DNA from: Thalassotalea_B sp049613795 | GTDB taxonomy: Bacteria > Pseudomonadota > Gammaproteobacteria > Enterobacterales > Alteromonadaceae | Reading direction: 5' to 3' | DNA length: 29,327 nt | Assembly (NCBI GenBank): GCA_049613795.1 | Contig: JBMZCX010000034.1 | Location: 1-29,327, forward strand | In this document: positions 16,254-25,754 of the stretch, piece after piece | How the letters are laid out: each line of letters starts with the position of its first letter | Numbering within the stretch: the stretch's first letter is position 1 | Program-made: the position numbers and the translations under genes | Notes under the pieces: generated by a model | Databases searched by the model: none | What the model was told of the DNA's origin: nothing | The model's input: only the letters and a program-made list of their open reading frames with translations

Positions 16254-17024
16254 TTAATTGAGTTGATAACGATCCAGTATTTCAATACGTTGAGGTTCGA
16301 TTAAATTAAAAGCTTTTTGGAATTTATTAATAACACTATCTGGTACTTTTTTATTAAAAGCAAAATAGCTATCAACTCGTTTTACATCAAACACAATTTC
16401 AAAGTCTGTAATCAATAAACGATGTCGGGTAAGTAAAGATGACAAAGCTGCCTTCGTCAGTAACATCATATCAACGCGTTTAACATTTAGCATTTGAATT
16501 GATTGATCGAGTGACGTTAACTTCTGCATGTTAATGGTAGGAAAGCCCATATTAAGCAATGCCAATTCAGAAATATCATTTTGAATAGTAGCAACACGAT
16601 AATTAAAACTGTCTTCTATATTATCAATACGAATATTGGCATCTTTTCGAGCAATTAATATATGCGTTGTTGAAACTATTGGGCCTACCCATTTAAATAA
16701 CTTTTCTCGCCCTTGAGTACGAGACATCGTAAAAAGCACCGCATTAGGTTCATTTAACGAATTTCTATACGCCCTAGCCCAAGGCTGAATTAAAATAATT
16801 TGCGGATCGATGTTCATGACTTTCCACATTTCTTCTAACATTTCGACCGATGCGCCAACAGCAACACCACTTTTGGTGTAATTCATCGGAGGGTAAATTT
16901 CAGAGTAATAGGTTAACTCATTAGCCTTCACTAAAGGTTCTTCAGCGGCAGAAACTGACATAAAAATTAAAAACACAGCGCAACTACTCGCGCATTTCTT
17001 TATAAATAATTTAAAGTCAGGCAA
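16254..17024 (-). CDS. Periplasmic solute-binding protein, family 3-like
   Basis: This 256-residue protein has a signal peptide (residues 1-26, likely cleavage SVSA-AEE) and the two-lobed layout of family 3 solute-binding proteins. Recognisable parts are LTYYSEIYPPMNYTKSGVAVGASVEML, QPWARAYRNSL, LFTMSRTQGREKLFKWVGP and the hinge-like IEDSFNYRVATIQND. The WARAY/TRTxxRE-like segments are typical of marine proteobacterial members that occur without ABC permease genes, and none is present here. It starts 12 bases after the stop of the GGDEF-EAL gene and is probably cotranscribed with it, suggesting a sensing rather than an uptake role. The ligand is unknown. Confidence 0.85.
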   Translation of the reverse strand: MPDFKLFIKKCASSCAVFLIFMSVSAAEEPLVKANELTYYSEIYPPMNYTKSGVAVGASVEMLEEMWKVMNIDPQIILIQPWARAYRNSLNEPNAVLFTMSRTQGREKLFKWVGPIVSTTHILIARKDANIRIDNIEDSFNYRVATIQNDISELALLNMGFPTINMQKLTSLDQSIQMLNVKRVDMMLLTKAALSSLLTRHRLLITDFEIVFDVKRVDSYFAFNKKVPDSVINKFQKAFNLIEPQRIEILDRYQLN

Positions 17025-17036
17025 TAATTTTTCCCT

Positions 17037-19592
17037 CTATTCGCTTAAATGTTTAGCCACTTCATGCGCGGGCATCGGCTTGTAATAATAAAAGCCTTGG
17101 CCGTACATGCAATCCATTTTTTGTAATAAGTTTGCATCAGCTAAGTTTTCAATGCCTTCACCTACCGTCCCCATTTGCAAGTTTGTTGCTAAATCGACTA
17201 TTGTTTTAATAATGGCTTGATGATTGTCGTGCTCATGAACATTATTAATAAATGAGCGATCAATTTTCAAGACATCTAACGGAAAGCGATGCAAATAACT
17301 TAAACTTGAATACCCTGTGCCAAAATCATCGAGTAATAATTTAACACCAATTGCTTTTAATGCCATCATGTTAGCCAGAACAATATCTGTATTTTCAAGT
17401 AAGGCACGTTCCGTTAATTCAATGCGTAAATGTTCAGGCTTTATGCCAACTTTAGTAATGATTGCATTTATATCATCAGGCAGCGAAGGGTTAAAGAAAT
17501 GGTTTGCAAATAAATTACAAGTCACATATAAGTCGTGGCGCTGTAGTTCATCTTGCCATAATTTAATTTGTCGGCATGATTTTTCTAAAATTTGAAAGTC
17601 AATCAACATCACTAAGCTGGTTTCTTCAGCAAGAGGAATAAAATCGGAAGGATAAACAAAACCTCTTTCTTCACTTTTCCATCGTGCCAATGCTTCAAAA
17701 CCTACAATTTTTTCATCACTTAAACGTACTATCGGTTGAAAATAAGGGGTAAACTCTTTTTTAATTAGGCCTTCTCGAATATCAGTTTCTAAGCGTAGGG
17801 AGTTTTGTACCTTTTTATGCATACTGCCATCAAATACTTCGTAGCGCCCTTTGCCTTTATCTTTAGCGTGATACATTGCGGTATCGGCATCCCTAAGCAT
17901 TAAATCTGCACTGGTATAACGTTGGTCGTTGAACAAAATACCTATACTGGTACCTATAAATACGGCTTGATTAGAAATATTAAAGGGGATAGATAAGCAT
18001 TCCGTAATACGCTTCGCTATGTCAAAAGCCTCTTGGTTGTCATCTAAATCTTCAATTAAAATAACAAATTCATCGCCACCTAATCGCGCAACAGTGTCTT
18101 TATTGCGTACAACTTCTTTTAATTCTAAAGCAACTTCTTTGAGCAGTTGGTCGCCCGCATGATGGCCTAAACTGTCATTAACCACTTTAAATCGGTCTAA
18201 ATCTAAAAATAATATTGCAAACTTCAGCTCAGGGCGGCGTACATTACACGCTATAGCATGATTAAGTAAGTCAATAAAAATGGTGCGATTAGGTAAACCC
18301 GTTAAGTTGTCATGGCTTGCCGTATACTTTAACTGCGCCTCAGCTTCTTTACGCTGTTTTATTTCTTCCTCTAGCGCAATGGTACGTAATTTTACTTGGT
18401 GTTCGAGCAACTCATGTGTTTCTCTTTCAAAATCAGCAATTTCTCGCCTTTTTATTGCTGTAGAGACGTGCTGAGAAACAAATTTTAGTAATTCAGCATC
18501 ATCTTCATCAAAAATAATTTTACTCTGGTAGCTTTGAATTACCATGGCGCCAATCACTTTTTCAGCTTGCATTAACGGCACACCTAACCACGAAATGGTC
18601 TCCCCATGCGGTGCAATAGTCTCACCTGAATGATGTAATGCAAGCATATCTTCTCGAGTGAGTAGTACCGTTTCACCACGCTTTATCACTAATTCTGTAT
18701 AACGATTACTTAACTTTCTTGGGGTAAAGTCTACTGCTACGTTCTCGTTATACTGGTCAGAGTGGTAAACAAAATATAAAAGTTCTTCTGAGGGGTTATA
18801 TTTAGCAATATAAAAGTTTTCGGCATTAATAAGTTGCCCAACAATGTTATGAACCATGCCATAAAATTGATCGATTTCGAGTGATGTGTCATTAGTCAAT
18901 TCAGAAATGCGATAAAGTGATTCTTGTAATAATTCTGACTTTTCACGTTCTCTAATTTGTCCCATTAACTCACGGGTTCTTGCATCAACAGCTTTCTGTA
19001 GTCGCTCACGATCTTGCAAACGAGCCATGGCGCTAATGACATGCTGAGCAGTGAACGTAAGCATTTCTAGGTCAGGCTCTTGATAACGGGTAATTTCATC
19101 GTAACTTTGTACTGCCATTACCCCAATAACAAAACCATCACTAAGTAGCGGTACGCCTAACCAGTCAGTACCTTGCGTACCAATTTGTTTGATTTTACCT
19201 TCTGTAGTTAAGGTATTTATACGCTCGGGGGTGGCTAATAAAGGCGTGGCTGACTCGATAACATAACGCGTCATTGAACCTTCTAATTCGTCGTAAGACA
19301 TAGCCCCCGAGTACGAATCCTTTTCATCAACATCGTAAACAAAGTCTATTATTGCCGCATTAGCGTCATACATTGCAATATAGAAATTTTTAGCTGGCAT
19401 AACCGCAGAAATGGCCTGATGGACTTGCTCAAAGAAAATGTTTAAGTCGGCACAATCAACCGCTAATTGGTTTAAAGTAAATAACGCCGTATAGCGAGCT
19501 TCTAATTGCCGATATTTATCTAACAATGCTAAGCTTTCTTTAGCAAGTTCATTCTCTTTGTTATTCAAATGTTTTCCTGTAAATTCCATCAT
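17037..19592 (-). CDS. GAF-GAF-GGDEF-EAL c-di-GMP protein
   Basis: This soluble protein of about 851 residues has two GAF domains (about residues 40-190 and 230-385), each followed by a coiled-coil stretch, then GGDEF and EAL. The diguanylate cyclase site is intact (LARLGGDEF) and is preceded by the product-inhibition motif RNKD at the canonical five-residue distance. The phosphodiesterase site also looks intact: GFEALARW, RIELTER, LLLDDFGTGYSSL, KIDRSFI, VGEGIEN and GQGFYYYKP. No membrane helix or signal peptide is seen. The start is uncertain: GTG at 19610, ATG at 19592 or 19589, or a TTG at 19568 that alone has a good AGGAAA ribosome binding site. It leads a two-gene unit with the solute-binding protein. 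Confidence 0.93.
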   Translation of the reverse strand: MMEFTGKHLNNKENELAKESLALLDKYRQLEARYTALFTLNQLAVDCADLNIFFEQVHQAISAVMPAKNFYIAMYDANAAIIDFVYDVDEKDSYSGAMSYDELEGSMTRYVIESATPLLATPERINTLTTEGKIKQIGTQGTDWLGVPLLSDGFVIGVMAVQSYDEITRYQEPDLEMLTFTAQHVISAMARLQDRERLQKAVDARTRELMGQIREREKSELLQESLYRISELTNDTSLEIDQFYGMVHNIVGQLINAENFYIAKYNPSEELLYFVYHSDQYNENVAVDFTPRKLSNRYTELVIKRGETVLLTREDMLALHHSGETIAPHGETISWLGVPLMQAEKVIGAMVIQSYQSKIIFDEDDAELLKFVSQHVSTAIKRREIADFERETHELLEHQVKLRTIALEEEIKQRKEAEAQLKYTASHDNLTGLPNRTIFIDLLNHAIACNVRRPELKFAILFLDLDRFKVVNDSLGHHAGDQLLKEVALELKEVVRNKDTVARLGGDEFVILIEDLDDNQEAFDIAKRITECLSIPFNISNQAVFIGTSIGILFNDQRYTSADLMLRDADTAMYHAKDKGKGRYEVFDGSMHKKVQNSLRLETDIREGLIKKEFTPYFQPIVRLSDEKIVGFEALARWKSEERGFVYPSDFIPLAEETSLVMLIDFQILEKSCRQIKLWQDELQRHDLYVTCNLFANHFFNPSLPDDINAIITKVGIKPEHLRIELTERALLENTDIVLANMMALKAIGVKLLLDDFGTGYSSLSYLHRFPLDVLKIDRSFINNVHEHDNHQAIIKTIVDLATNLQMGTVGEGIENLADANLLQKMDCMYGQGFYYYKPMPAHEVAKHLSE

Positions 19593-19988
19593 ACGACAAC
19601 AGCAGTTCACTTATTAACGACAGCTATAATGACGTTAAATAAATAACAATACAACTGAAGCTGAAGGTTCATTTCATTTTTACTAGGCCGTGTTGATCTT
19701 TCGCCGTTAAATTTTGTTCGAGATAAAGGCATTTTAGCCGAATTCTTCGGACTGTATTTATAGGTCACTTTTACGGCGTTATCACATTATTTATGTGGAG
19801 CAACCACATGACAAAGACTCTGCCTTGTATAAATACCCTATAAATCGCTGCAAGAAAAACTCGACAGATCAACACGCCCTGAACTTATACCTAGTAGAAT
19901 AACCAAAATCATGCACGTTATGAACAACTTTCGTTTCACTCAAAAGAAAAACTGTGTGATCCTTTTATGTTACTACTTAGTCGTAGTG
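19593..19988. other. Intergenic region largely occupied by a MITE-like element
   Basis: Between the GGDEF-EAL gene and the small lipoprotein gene I find no gene. The middle is taken by the inverted-repeat element at 19685-19880. The flanks must hold the GGDEF-EAL promoter, which I could not pin down. Confidence 0.5.
19685..19880. mobile_element. Second MITE-like element with 19-bp terminal inverted repeats
   Basis: The left end AGGCCGTGTTGATCTTTCG and the inverted right end AGGGCGTGTTGATCTGTCG match at 17 of 19 positions and enclose 196 bases. Internal complementary segments (TATTTATAGG with CCTATAAAT, and ATGTGG with CCACAT around AGCAA) add secondary structure. No coding frame is present and no flanking duplication is evident. 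It is unrelated in sequence to the element at 13553. Confidence 0.7.
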
Positions 19989-20240
19989 TTACACTTCACA
20001 AATAGCACTATGGTGTTCGTCACGGTAATATCGAATATTAACGCACGACTCTTGATACCTTCGCTCTAACTCAGTTCTTACTATCGGTTTATTTGAGGCC
20101 GCTGCAATTTGCCTTTCCAGTACACTGCACTGGTGTAATTGCTCTTTCACTACACGAATTTTTTCACAATTATCTTGCTGGTTAGCGCAGCTTGATACGA
20201 CTACGCTAAATAAAATCAAACAACTTTTTTTAATATTCAT
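19989..20240 (-). CDS. Small Cys-rich lipoprotein of unknown function
   Basis: This 83-residue protein starts with a short lipoprotein signal ending in VVSSC, so the mature form begins at the lipidated Cys. The mature part is hydrophilic and contains four further cysteines (DNCEK, HQCSV, QESCVN, AICEV) that could make two disulfides in the periplasm. The central part (residues about 25-70) is charged and probably helical. I do not recognise the family. The ATG is preceded by an AAG-containing stretch; a GTG nine bases earlier is equally possible. It is divergent from the oxygenase gene and is followed by the MITE-like element. Confidence 0.6.
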   Translation of the reverse strand: MNIKKSCLILFSVVVSSCANQQDNCEKIRVVKEQLHQCSVLERQIAAASNKPIVRTELERRYQESCVNIRYYRDEHHSAICEV

Positions 20241-20412
20241 CTTGCACACTTTTTACATTCCATAACTTTAGTATAGGCATAGCTTGATATTAGACAAAGC
20301 TATTAGGTGATAAGTACAACAAAATGACTGATAATTTAAATAACTCATATATAATTAAAGCGATTAAACGCAGTCCAGCAAATAAAAAAACAATCAGTAA
20401 GTAGGAAATAAT

Positions 20413-21252
20413 ATGCAAGTACAAGTAATCGACTATAACGCTGATGATGCAGCACAGCGCTTTGTAGAAAGCTTAAAGTCTACTGGTTTTGGTGTGTTAA
20501 AAAACCACCCAATTCAACAGTCGTTAGTGAATAATATTTACCAGCATTGGTATGAATACTTTACAGAAGGCAATCCGCGAGAATTTGCTTTTGATCCTAA
20601 AAAGCAAGACGGTTATTTTGCCACTGAAATATCTGAAACGGCTAAAGGACACAGTAAAAAGGATATTAAAGAATACTATCATATTTACCCTTGGGGACGT
20701 ATTCCCACACAGTTAAAAGATGAAGTGCTAAAATATTACGCAAGCACCTCAGCTTTAGCTGCAGAATTACTTGATTGGGTTGAAAAGTATAGTCCCGCTG
20801 ATGTTGCAAAAAACTATTCAGAGCCACTATCAAACATGATAAAAGACACGCCAAACACCTTATTAAGAGTTTTGCATTATCCGCCATTAACAGGCGATGA
20901 AGAACCTGGTGCACTACGTGCTGCTGCCCACGAAGATATTAACTTGTTAACTATTTTACCTGCAGCCAATGAACCTGGTTTACAAGTACAGTCGCAAGAT
21001 GGAGAGTGGCTTGATGTACCTGCCGACTTTGGTCATTTAATTATTAATATTGGTGATATGCTACAAGAAGCTTCTGGTGGATACTTCCCGTCTACTAGCC
21101 ACCGAGTTGTTAATCCAACAGGCGAAGCTGCTAGCAAGTCACGTATTTCTCTTCCTTTGTTTTTACATCCAAGAGATGAAGTTAAATTGTCAGAAAAGCA
21201 TACGCAAGCAAGTTACTTGCTTGAGCGCCTAAAAGAGCTAGGTGTGAAATAA
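20413..21252 (+). CDS. 2-oxoglutarate/Fe(II) oxygenase, isopenicillin N synthase family
   Basis: This 279-residue cytoplasmic protein combines the DIOX_N-type N-terminal segment (STGFGVLKNHPI) with a jelly-roll core. Iron ligands are H173 and D175 (AAHEDINLLT) and H230 (PSTSHRVVNP), and the co-substrate-binding R244-x-S246 pair is in KSRISLPLF. The GLQVQSQDGEWLDVP strand and LIINIGDML are family hallmarks. Such proteins hydroxylate or desaturate small molecules using 2-oxoglutarate; the substrate is unknown. The ATG has AGGAA with good spacing. It is monocistronic, closed by a strong terminator shared with the pump operon. Confidence 0.9.
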   Translation: MQVQVIDYNADDAAQRFVESLKSTGFGVLKNHPIQQSLVNNIYQHWYEYFTEGNPREFAFDPKKQDGYFATEISETAKGHSKKDIKEYYHIYPWGRIPTQLKDEVLKYYASTSALAAELLDWVEKYSPADVAKNYSEPLSNMIKDTPNTLLRVLHYPPLTGDEEPGALRAAAHEDINLLTILPAANEPGLQVQSQDGEWLDVPADFGHLIINIGDMLQEASGGYFPSTSHRVVNPTGEAASKSRISLPLFLHPRDEVKLSEKHTQASYLLERLKELGVK

Positions 21253-21311
21253 AAAAACGAATAATATAATAACGTTAACGAATTCATATTTATTTATGCA
21301 GCGATAACAAC

Positions 21312-21348
21312 AAAAAGGCCCTGTAATTATTGATTACAGGGCCTTTTT
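21312..21348. terminator. Bidirectional terminator between oxygenase and RND pump
   Basis: AAAAAGGCCCTGTAAT, a TATTG loop and ATTACAGGGCCTTTTT form a perfect 16-bp hairpin flanked by A- and T-tracts, serving both converging transcripts. Confidence 0.93.
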
Positions 21349-21374
21349 ACATTCTATCTACGGGTTACGATGAA

Positions 21375-24300
21375 TTAACTCGACAGCACTTCTTCACGCT
21401 TAGTATCTACCGAAGGTATTACCTTTTTCTTGCCTTTAAAAGCACCTCGAACGTCTTCAATTATCACATAAAGACTTGGAATTAATACTAACGTAACGAT
21501 CGTCGCAAAAAGCACCCCAAACGATAATGACACAGCCATTGGAATAACTATTTGTGCTTGCATACTCGTTTCAAAGAAAACAATAGGTACTAAGCCAATA
21601 AACGTAGTGATTGACGTTAACATAATCGCTCTAAAGCGACGAGTTCCTGCAAAAACAACGGCATCTTTTAATGGAACACCTTCTTTTCGCGCATTATTAA
21701 CATAGTCAACCATAACAAGAGAGTCATTCACCACCACACCAGCTGCAGCAATAATCCCTAAAATTGATAGTGTATTCAAATCCATACCTACGATCATATG
21801 ACCAAAAGCGGCACCAATGATACCAAAAGGAATTACTGACATAATCATTAACGGCTGTGAATAAGAACGTAAAGGTACCGCTAATAATGAGTAGATAACC
21901 ATTAGTGAAATAACAAAATCGCGCATTTGCTCTGCAGCGCTTTCCATTTCTTCTTGAATACGACCAGTCACTTCACTTTTTACTGTTGGATATTGGCGTA
22001 ATAACTGAGGAATAAAGTTTTCACGAATATCTTCTGCAACCGCAAAAGGTTCAACTTGCGCAGCATCAACGCTCCCCCAAATATTAATAGTACGATTACC
22101 ATTTTCACGGCGTATGCTGGTAACCCCTTCAGTAAGCTTAATATCTGCAAGTTCTGACAAAGGTAATTCAGCACCATTAGGGGCTTTTATCATCACATTA
22201 TCAACATGACCAACCGAGCTACGTTGTTCTAATGGGTAACGCACCATCACTTTCACTTCTTCGGTATCTCGTAAAATACGCTGCGCTTCAAGACCATAGA
22301 AGCTATAACTAACTTGTGAAGCAATATCCGACAAGGTTAAACCTAAGCTATATGCTAAAGGCTTAAGCTCAAATTGTACTTCTTTGGCACTCGTTTGACG
22401 GCTATCATTAACGTCGCCAACTCCTTTTAACGAATTCATTTTCTCTTTAAGCAACATAGCTGCCGCTAAGAGTTGATCATCATTCTTACTTTCTAGCTTA
22501 AAGCTAATATCACCATCTTCACGGCCACCGCCAAATAAATTATCATTAATAGTAAATGATTTAACACCTGGCATTTTAGGAATAGCCTCACGCCACCTAT
22601 CCGCTAATGCAAAAGTATCCATAACACGGTCTTTCGGATCAACCAGCTTAACCGTTATATTTCCTGCAGTTCTGCCGCGTAGCTCGACATTCATATCACC
22701 TATCATTGGTTTACCAAATTCAGCAATAACCTTTTTATCAACCGCGTAAAGAATATCTTCAACCTGCAATAAAGTATTCAATGTTGCTTTATCAGATGAA
22801 TCAACATTCATTTCAATATTAATACGAGGGAAATCATGCGGTATTTTCGGCTGTCCAACAAAACGTAACATACCACCGCTATATAACCCCGCACTAATCA
22901 GTAGTAATGAAATAAAGAACATTAAAACGCCATAACGGTATTTAAGAAATACAGTTAATGCTGGTTGATAATAATTATCAATAAAACGTTTCAACCCTTC
23001 ATCAATGCTACGACGAATGCGATCTAACGGATTTTTTGGATTAAAAACCTTAGGTTTCATGCCTGCTAAATGCGCAGGTAAAATCAGTTTTGACTCAACA
23101 AGAGAAAAAAGTAAACAGAAGATAACAACAAAGCCAATAGATTTACCGAAAGCAGAAGAAGGACCATCACCTATTACAAACGGGAAGAAAGCGGCAATAG
23201 TGGTTAACACACCAAAGGTTGCAGGCATTGCTACACGCTGTACGCCTTTTATAACACTTTCAACTGATTGACCATTTTGCTCAACTTCACTGTGAGCACT
23301 CTCACCCATGACGATGGCATCATCGACGACAATACCCAGCACCAAAATAAAAGCAAACAAGCTGGTAATATTGATGGTGACATTTACAAATTCCATTGGC
23401 ATAACTAATAACGTGCCAAGGAAACATACTGGTAGACCCATCATTACCCAAAATGCTAAACGGGTACGTAAAAAGAGTGCCAGCATTAAGAAAACAAGTA
23501 CAGCACCACTTTTCATATTATCGGTCATCATGTCTAAACGACCTTCAAGATAATAGGTCATGTCTACCCATGTTTCTAAATCAACGCCAGAAGGTAGCTG
23601 CGCACTTTTTCGTGCCACATATTTATTAACCACCTTTGCAACATCTGTAATGCTTTGATTCTCAGCTGCACCAATAAAAAAGGTCATTGAATTTTGACCG
23701 TTGAACTTAGAGTATTGAATGCCCTCTTGAAAGCCATCATTAACGGTAGCAACTTGCCCCAACAACACTTTGCTGCCATCAGCCAAGGTAATTAATGGGA
23801 TTTGTTCAAATTCATGGCCTCGATAAGCCTGATTTTCAACACGTAAATTAATGTAGCCATTTTCAGCTTTAATTTGGCCTGCTGACATATTACGAGAGTA
23901 ACTACGTACTGCTCGTGAGACATCGGTGAAGCCTAAACCATATTCACGTAGTTTATCTTTACTCACTTCAATAGAAATTTCATAACCCAAACCACTATAA
24001 AACTCTGAAATATTAACACGTGGTAATTGTTGAATTTCATCATGAATACTACGACCAAGCTCTTTCAATTCCCTATTAGACATATCACCATATAAACTAA
24101 TGTACATCACTTCTTGGCGAAACTTAATGCGCTCAACTTTAGGTCGTTCCATGCCATCAGGAAAACTCGGAATAGAGTCAATTGCTGATTTAATTTCTTC
24201 TAATACAATTTGTGGGTCATAACTTTCGTCAACACGAAAGTATCCTGAAGAAGCATTACGATTAGAATAGGTGATCACCCGCTCTAACCCTTGAATAGTT

Positions 24301-24530
24301 TCCAAAGCTTCTTCAATTTTAATGGTTATTCCTTCTTCTACCTCCTGAGGTGCAGCACCTGGATAAACAGCAGAGTATTGGATCCAATTAATTTTAACCT
24401 GAGGAAACATTTGCTTATTAATGGTAAATGCCGTTAATAAGCCACCCACCAAAATAAATATCATTAGCAGGTTAGCAGCTACGCTGTTGCGGGCAAACCA
24501 CGCAATAATACCTTTATTTGTAGTATCCAT
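21375..24530 (-). CDS. RND efflux pump inner-membrane subunit
   Basis: This 1051-residue protein is a resistance-nodulation-division transporter with the usual duplicated arrangement of six membrane helices and a large periplasmic loop in each half. The N-terminus (WFARNSVAANLLMIFILVGG) and the porter segment YPGAAPQEVEEGIT are typical. The proton-relay aspartates D403 and D404 are in LGIVVDDAIVMGES. The corresponding second-half segment is GVVVNDSLVMVDYVNNARKEG, where an Asn stands at the position of the AcrB relay lysine, so it is outside the canonical AcrB drug-pump subgroup. Its start lies 2 bases after the adaptor stop, so translation is coupled. No TolC-like gene is nearby. The substrate is unknown. 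Confidence 0.93.
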   Translation of the reverse strand: MDTTNKGIIAWFARNSVAANLLMIFILVGGLLTAFTINKQMFPQVKINWIQYSAVYPGAAPQEVEEGITIKIEEALETIQGLERVITYSNRNASSGYFRVDESYDPQIVLEEIKSAIDSIPSFPDGMERPKVERIKFRQEVMYISLYGDMSNRELKELGRSIHDEIQQLPRVNISEFYSGLGYEISIEVSKDKLREYGLGFTDVSRAVRSYSRNMSAGQIKAENGYINLRVENQAYRGHEFEQIPLITLADGSKVLLGQVATVNDGFQEGIQYSKFNGQNSMTFFIGAAENQSITDVAKVVNKYVARKSAQLPSGVDLETWVDMTYYLEGRLDMMTDNMKSGAVLVFLMLALFLRTRLAFWVMMGLPVCFLGTLLVMPMEFVNVTINITSLFAFILVLGIVVDDAIVMGESAHSEVEQNGQSVESVIKGVQRVAMPATFGVLTTIAAFFPFVIGDGPSSAFGKSIGFVVIFCLLFSLVESKLILPAHLAGMKPKVFNPKNPLDRIRRSIDEGLKRFIDNYYQPALTVFLKYRYGVLMFFISLLLISAGLYSGGMLRFVGQPKIPHDFPRINIEMNVDSSDKATLNTLLQVEDILYAVDKKVIAEFGKPMIGDMNVELRGRTAGNITVKLVDPKDRVMDTFALADRWREAIPKMPGVKSFTINDNLFGGGREDGDISFKLESKNDDQLLAAAMLLKEKMNSLKGVGDVNDSRQTSAKEVQFELKPLAYSLGLTLSDIASQVSYSFYGLEAQRILRDTEEVKVMVRYPLEQRSSVGHVDNVMIKAPNGAELPLSELADIKLTEGVTSIRRENGNRTINIWGSVDAAQVEPFAVAEDIRENFIPQLLRQYPTVKSEVTGRIQEEMESAAEQMRDFVISLMVIYSLLAVPLRSYSQPLMIMSVIPFGIIGAAFGHMIVGMDLNTLSILGIIAAAGVVVNDSLVMVDYVNNARKEGVPLKDAVVFAGTRRFRAIMLTSITTFIGLVPIVFFETSMQAQIVIPMAVSLSFGVLFATIVTLVLIPSLYVIIEDVRGAFKGKKKVIPSVDTKREEVLSS

Positions 24531-24532
24531 GT

Positions 24533-25726
24533 TTAGTCCTTAACGCTTGCGATTTGCGTTTCTTTAGCATCAACTTCATCCGTGCTTTCTTTCTCGTCAG
24601 CAAGGGTAAGTTTCATGCCATTTACAGGATAATCTAATGCCGACACAATAACTTGGTCACCATCATTTAAGCCATTTGAAACCACGACATTGCGACCTAC
24701 TTGGCGAACAATATCAATTGATACATAGCTTAATTTAGAATCTTTATCGAGTATCGCTACTTTGTCATTTACCACTAAATATCTTGGAACAGTCGTTGCG
24801 TTTGCTAACTGAATTCCTTGAATTTTAGCATTAACATAAGCGCCAAATCGCAACGGCGTTTCTTGGTTAGCGGCATCTACTAACCCGTAAGGATCTGCAA
24901 CTTGTGCAACAAAGTAGTTCATACGACTGGTTGCATCAATAACACCTTCACTGCGCACTACTGTTGCCGACCACTTTTTGGTTTTTCCTGCAAATTCACC
25001 AACTAAAACAACCACCGCTTCTTTACCGTTTTTCTCTAAGAATTGCAGTTCATTATCTGCCACAGGTAAACGTATTTCAGCAATTGCCGTACCCAATAGC
25101 TTACCAACTTTGCTACCTGTACCGACAAACGAACCTAAGCCAATATTTCGGCTTTCTATCATCGCATCATAAGGTGCTTTTATTTCCGTACGTTCCATAT
25201 TACGTTGCGCTCTTAACACTGACGCTTGTGCTGCTTTTACACGTGCAATTTCTTGTGCAAGTTGCGGCTTACGTAAACTTAATTCTGTAGGTGAAGTATT
25301 GGTAATTTCTTTCCATTCACGTTCAGCTACTTTACCTTGCGCACGTTCTTTCTCTAAAGATGCGCGGGCAGATGCTAAATTAGCTTGAGCATCAATAAGT
25401 GCCGCTTCGTAATCATTAGGATCAATGCGCGCTAACAATTGGCCTTTAGCGACAAAACCACCGCGTTCAAATGTATGTGACAATTCAACAATTTGACCGC
25501 TCACTTGCGCCACTAATTCAGTTTCATATTTAGGCTTCACAACGCCATAAGAATCGACTTCTAAAGTCATTGGTGCAATTGTAATTGGCTCTACCGCAAC
25601 AATTGGCGTTTCATCAAATTTTTCTTTTTCTTCAGGTGGTTTTTTCATGCTTGAAAAAAAACCAAACAATAAAATGCCTGCCCCTAAAACCGCTACTGCT
25701 ACTAAAGTTTGTTTTTTACGCGCCAC
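24533..25726 (-). CDS. RND periplasmic adaptor (membrane fusion protein)
   Basis: This 397-residue adaptor is anchored by one N-terminal helix (TLVAVAVLGAGILLFGFFSS) with no lipobox. It shows the usual order: a lipoyl half (VSGQIVELSHTFERGGFVAKGQLLARIDPNDYEAAL), an alpha-helical hairpin (residues about 105-175, rich in Ala, Glu and Arg), the second lipoyl half (RTEIKAPYDAMIESRNIGLGSFV), and beta-barrel and membrane-proximal domains. It links the pump to an outer-membrane channel. The start is GTG with GAGGA seven bases upstream. It leads the adaptor-pump operon, and the dyad at 25755-25796 lies in its promoter region. Confidence 0.92.
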   Translation of the reverse strand: MARKKQTLVAVAVLGAGILLFGFFSSMKKPPEEKEKFDETPIVAVEPITIAPMTLEVDSYGVVKPKYETELVAQVSGQIVELSHTFERGGFVAKGQLLARIDPNDYEAALIDAQANLASARASLEKERAQGKVAEREWKEITNTSPTELSLRKPQLAQEIARVKAAQASVLRAQRNMERTEIKAPYDAMIESRNIGLGSFVGTGSKVGKLLGTAIAEIRLPVADNELQFLEKNGKEAVVVLVGEFAGKTKKWSATVVRSEGVIDATSRMNYFVAQVADPYGLVDAANQETPLRFGAYVNAKIQGIQLANATTVPRYLVVNDKVAILDKDSKLSYVSIDIVRQVGRNVVVSNGLNDGDQVIVSALDYPVNGMKLTLADEKESTDEVDAKETQIASVKD

Positions 25727-25754
25727 TACGATGTCCTCAAGTGAAGGTTTATAG

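Noticed and set aside
24964..25290. Open frame of 108 codons antisense to the RND adaptor gene
   Set aside because: The adaptor is unambiguous on the other strand; the frame's Leu/Tyr-rich composition is the shadow of that coding sequence.
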